A stretch of DNA of 64,000 bases from Sipunculus nudus (taxonomy: Eukaryota > Annelida > Sipuncula > Golfingiida > Sipunculidae): positions 15,609,382 through 15,673,381 of the forward strand of contig CM049317.1 of the NCBI GenBank assembly GCA_026874595.1, given 5' to 3'. Of this stretch, positions 60,546 through 64,000 are shown piece by piece. The notes under the pieces are model-generated. The model had not been told where the DNA came from and searched no databases. It worked only from the letters and a program-made list of their open reading frames with translations. The translations under genes were made by a program, and so were the position numbers. Every line of letters starts with the position of its first letter. The stretch's first letter is position 1.

Positions 60546-61434
60546 CTTGGATGCTTTACTGGCATGCTCCTTGACCTTTGACCTGGAGCTGGCGCCACCG
60601 AGGCATCCGGTCAATGATTGGGCTATGCTGTTGTAGTTATCAAATTAGACTTTGATCGATGAAGCGACATAGGGCGTGCATGTCATCTGGCAGTAACTAC
60701 TGAAACTCGTAGTTAACTAGCGGATGTAGACGCCAGGTTAAGTGTCCAGTAATTGCATCTCCAATAACCGGCCATTGTGGTATAAGTGTAGATACAAATG
60801 AAGTGCGGGCCTTACCTGTATTCCCTACAGCGTGGTATATATATCATGCTTCAAAAAACGCCACCGTGACGTCAATGGAGTCAATATGTCTTTATTGTTT
60901 GGGGTAGGACAGCCACTTAATTTTGATGTTTTTAACGATTGCCATTTAAGGATAACGGCCATAACGCTTTGTTTGTTACCGGTCTGGTGGGGGAGGTGTA
61001 TGGGGCTGAATTTATTACATAAGAGACAGTTACGACATATTTTCTCAATAAATAGATTTTGAAGTGAAAGGAAGCCGAAATTAGCTCGTCAAAGTCCAGG
61101 CAAGATACAAGTAGGTTAAGCTCATCTTAACTGTTCAAAAGAACTTGGATTACGATTTTGTTTAATTAAAAAATAGGCTGATGGTCCTGAAAAGTGGGAG
61201 CGGCGAAAATGTTGAACAATAAATTTTGTAAATTTTCCTTCTTTTAGGTTTAATATTAAGTAGGAAAACATCAACAGGCCAAAAGCTGTAGTGCTATCAG
61301 ATAGAATCTCTGTGACTTGGTGGCACCATTGTGTATAAGAAACTGCGGCTGGGATCAGTCACGTGACCTTCAGGTCTGAATATGAAAGCTTTGACAAATG
61401 AGCTATGTCCCTCCGCTACTTACCTTAGCTTTAA

Positions 61435-61985
61435 ACCATAAACACAATACAGTCTGATTAATAAGAAAACCCCATTTCGTGTACTGAATTTGTTTTTCCT
61501 CTCAAGATTAACATGCCAAATCTGGCGAGGGCCTTGTTGCAGATTGACCCACATTGGTTATAGGCGTACATACAGAGATTATATTCCAATGTTCTTTCTG
61601 AATTTCCATAATGCACTCTACGATAACCACAATCAATTTAACGACAATCAACTGTGCAAATCATTTTGGGAAAAGATCTGGCTTTTGAGAGAGAGAGAAA
61701 GAGAAAGGAAAATCAATAAAACCTTGGTTGATTTTTACTTAACCGCCTAAGCAAATCGTATTTCGCTACAAAAATGCTGTGATCTTAAAATGACACATAT
61801 ATATCTGTCAACGTACTTTACTAAGTGTATATAATAAATATATTATGATTTAATTAATATATCGATGGGCAACTTTATTTTTCTTGACCGGTTTCAAGTG
61901 TGGGTGGACGGCATTATAAAATAAAAACACTTCGGTCTTGTCCTGTAAAACCCTGTATTTTTTTAATGACCTTAACCACTCAGCT
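61435..61985. repeat. Third, diverged copy of the tandem duplication (3' part)
   Basis: Shares ACAATTCAGTCTGAT-like, CCCATTTCGTGTA, TTAACATGCCAAA, AAAATGACACA and TCGATGGGC blocks, in order, with 60,030-60,545. It has gained a short GAGAGAGA array at 61,688. Confidence 0.6.
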
Positions 61986-61989
61986 GCAT

Positions 61990-64000
61990 TCCTCCGCTAA
62001 GGAAGTAAGACCCCGCTTACCAGATTAGGATTGAGCCCTCACTATAGCAACGTTATTTTGTGTCCTTTTACAGCATATACTTGGCTTCTCTTATTTTTCT
62101 ATTATAATTTTGTCAGGGACTTTGCAAAGTATAAACTAGTTTGGGTAAAGGTAAATCAAAATGAATTGGCGTACCCGTTGTGGACACTTCTGGACGAGAA
62201 TTAACAATGGGCCTGGCACGCGACCACTAGCCTTGTAGTCTGTAATCTTAAACTTTAAATCCTTTGGAACATTCTTGTGACGTCATCCTTTGATATAAAT
62301 AGTGACTACATAGGAGGCTCTGCGGCAGGGAGGGGGCTATAAACCCTATATGGCATAGGAAATTGAACAAACAAAAAAATAATAAGAAGACTTACGATTT
62401 TATCATTTTTACATTCATGTGACACTAGCAATAAATACCTGCATGACAAAGTTGTTAATGGAATAAGCCAGGAAGCATTAAGCATGTTGTATAACCCGTA
62501 CAGATACGGTTATAATATTCTAGGCAATCATTTTATAGAAAAGCAGGAATATGCAAATTTTATAAAATATGGGTGCCGTTCCTATAAGATAAAGTTTGAA
62601 AAATAAAATGTTAGAAGAGAATTAGGATCTACGCCATCATGTAAATCCCGATAAAGTGCAGGTAATTACCGGGAGTGTGATATTATGTTTTAAGGGACAT
62701 CTGCTAAGTTTATTTTTTTAAAACCAACAAATGTACCGGGAAGCGTTTCCGTTGTTTTTTAGATGGATGGGACCTTTATGACGGGAAAAGGTCACGTGAT
62801 CAGTCGATTCATTAGAGACTCCCGTGAAGAAGTAGTTTCGCAGGCCGCTGATTTTCCCACCTCTGAAAGTATAATGCGTGCCCCTCTTCGCCCCCGGGTT
62901 GCCTCGCCTAACGAGGAATTTAGCTTAACAAGCTCAATAATATTTGACCCGAAGTAAACGTAACTCAGGGAAGTCGCAGGCGAGATGCTCGTTTCTAGAG
63001 GTGCCTCCGGATGCAGGAGATTCACTAGCGGTAACAGGACAGGAGTACTTGAAATACTTATCAGTGATTTGTTATTGTCTTACATTTGAAGCATTTGGTC
63101 GTAAAACTACTTTGAACATATCTGTAAAGCATTTTGACATTTTCTGGTAATTCAAGTGTTTTATTACAGAAGTTGCTGGATCTTGTATTTGGGAATTTCA
63201 TGAATGAAAATCTTTTCCTAATAAAGCGTATGAAATTGAAGTCAAGATGTTTTCTCAATAAAGTGAAGGGTTGTCTGAAAAGAAATATCAGTGTAATTCA
63301 AATATGATAAAACAGAAGGCGTCTCCCTAAAGAAAATCTCAATCAAATCCCTGTAACACAATGGTCTATATATATTAAATTTGAGATTTTTCATGAGAAA
63401 CTGTAATCATGCGCAAATTAAGCATACTAATACTGTAAGCTCCTCCCTCAAGACAACCCGGGGAAAATAAACGTGATGGTAATTACCTTAACTCAAACCA
63501 CCATTTTATGATTTAGTCGCGCATTTTACGACATGCCCTGAACATGTATGTCGAACGTGAATATCACCCCACTTATATTTTTACTTCAATTTGGTTTATC
63601 GTTTTGTACGTTATAATTTTCCTAAAATTTCTAATTTATATTCTTCTTGATATTTATTAGGTTTTATGCTTCATTATACAAAGGTGACTTTGTTGTCTGC
63701 GTTTCATTTATTTTTACCATTTCGTTCAACCACTCCTTGCAGTGGATCACTGGTAAATTCGACAGTATACAATATTTGTATCTTTTTATCCCGATGACTA
63801 ACTTCACTTTGCAAGACTTTTAATAGAGATAAACTTCAGAATTTTAAGCGTTTTGACAGAAAATTCATATAAGATTAACCTAACGCCTGCCTTCCCAAAA
63901 ATTGCAGGAGCGAAGGAGTTATTGAATGGCCTATGCAATAACAAAAAAGCAACAATTAGACAGTGCCGCTACGTGTTTTATCACGAACGTAATGCGTACG
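61990..64000. other. No gene recognised
   Basis: Frames near 62,763-63,258 are short, overlap on both strands and have no domain. No signal-peptide exon for the cysteine-rich gene was identified here. Confidence 0.45.

Noticed and set aside
60781-60875. Minus-strand promoter (TGACGTCA, TATA-like) with first exon ending at a GTAAGG donor
   Set aside because: The TATA-like sequence lies only about 22 nt before the donor, too close for a start site between them.

Overview
The window is animal nuclear DNA: AT-rich, intron-rich and full of repeats. The repeat families (tRNA-derived SINEs, small hAT-like MITEs, an APE-type LINE, long (TA)n arrays, minisatellites) and the two genes suggest a lophotrochozoan, most likely a mollusc. 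The species cannot be named from the sequence. There is no rRNA, CRISPR or bacterial-style operon.

Right-to-left genes. Two spliced genes are on the minus strand. (1) A secreted bacterial-type sphingomyelinase C gene runs from a signal-peptide exon (38,807) through a shared middle exon (32,451-32,150) to three tandem candidate terminal exons of exactly 777 nt each (31,341-30,565; 29,298-28,522; 26,741-25,965). Each starts with the same acceptor, is in phase with the shared exon, carries the remaining catalytic residues, ends in its own stop and is followed by its own poly(A) signal. The simplest reading is one gene with three alternative last exons, giving three secreted enzymes of 414 residues, homogenised in patches by gene conversion. 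(2) Upstream lie three phase-compatible exons (50,544; 49,136; 46,624) encoding the last 145 residues of a cysteine-rich secreted protein of prohormone-3/ITG-like or colipase-fold type. Its 5' exons were not found.

Mobile DNA. At 4,238-4,649 there is a complete 412-bp LTR element with no coding capacity (a TRIM): two 144-bp LTRs, a tRNA-Leu primer-binding site, a polypurine tract, a tRNA-like Pol III promoter inside each LTR and a GNRA-capped hairpin in its 124-bp interior. At 16,178-21,151 lies a young LINE with an intact 1361-residue ORF2, bounded by a 13-bp target-site duplication. Also present are an older LINE 3' fragment, an inverted-repeat (foldback-like) element (34,990-37,050), a hAT-type MITE with a perfect 8-bp target duplication (37,471-37,898), a family of small elements with TIR CAGNGGCGTCAAT, a transposase remnant and three tRNA-derived SINEs.

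Layout. 0-8 kb: poly-T repeat, 41-bp minisatellite, the TRIM, then about 56 copies of a 57-bp minisatellite (4,656-7,880). 8-14.7 kb: no gene recognised, microsatellites. 14.7-21.2 kb: LINE fragment and intact LINE. 21.5-25.9 kb: SINEs, MITE, microsatellites. 25.9-38.8 kb: sphingomyelinase gene with repeats in its introns. 38.8-46.4 kb: mostly empty, one SINE. 46.4-50.6 kb: cysteine-rich protein gene. 50.6-64 kb: no exon recognised; a dispersed ~200-bp repeat and a decayed ~1-kb tandem triplication (58.3-62.0 kb).
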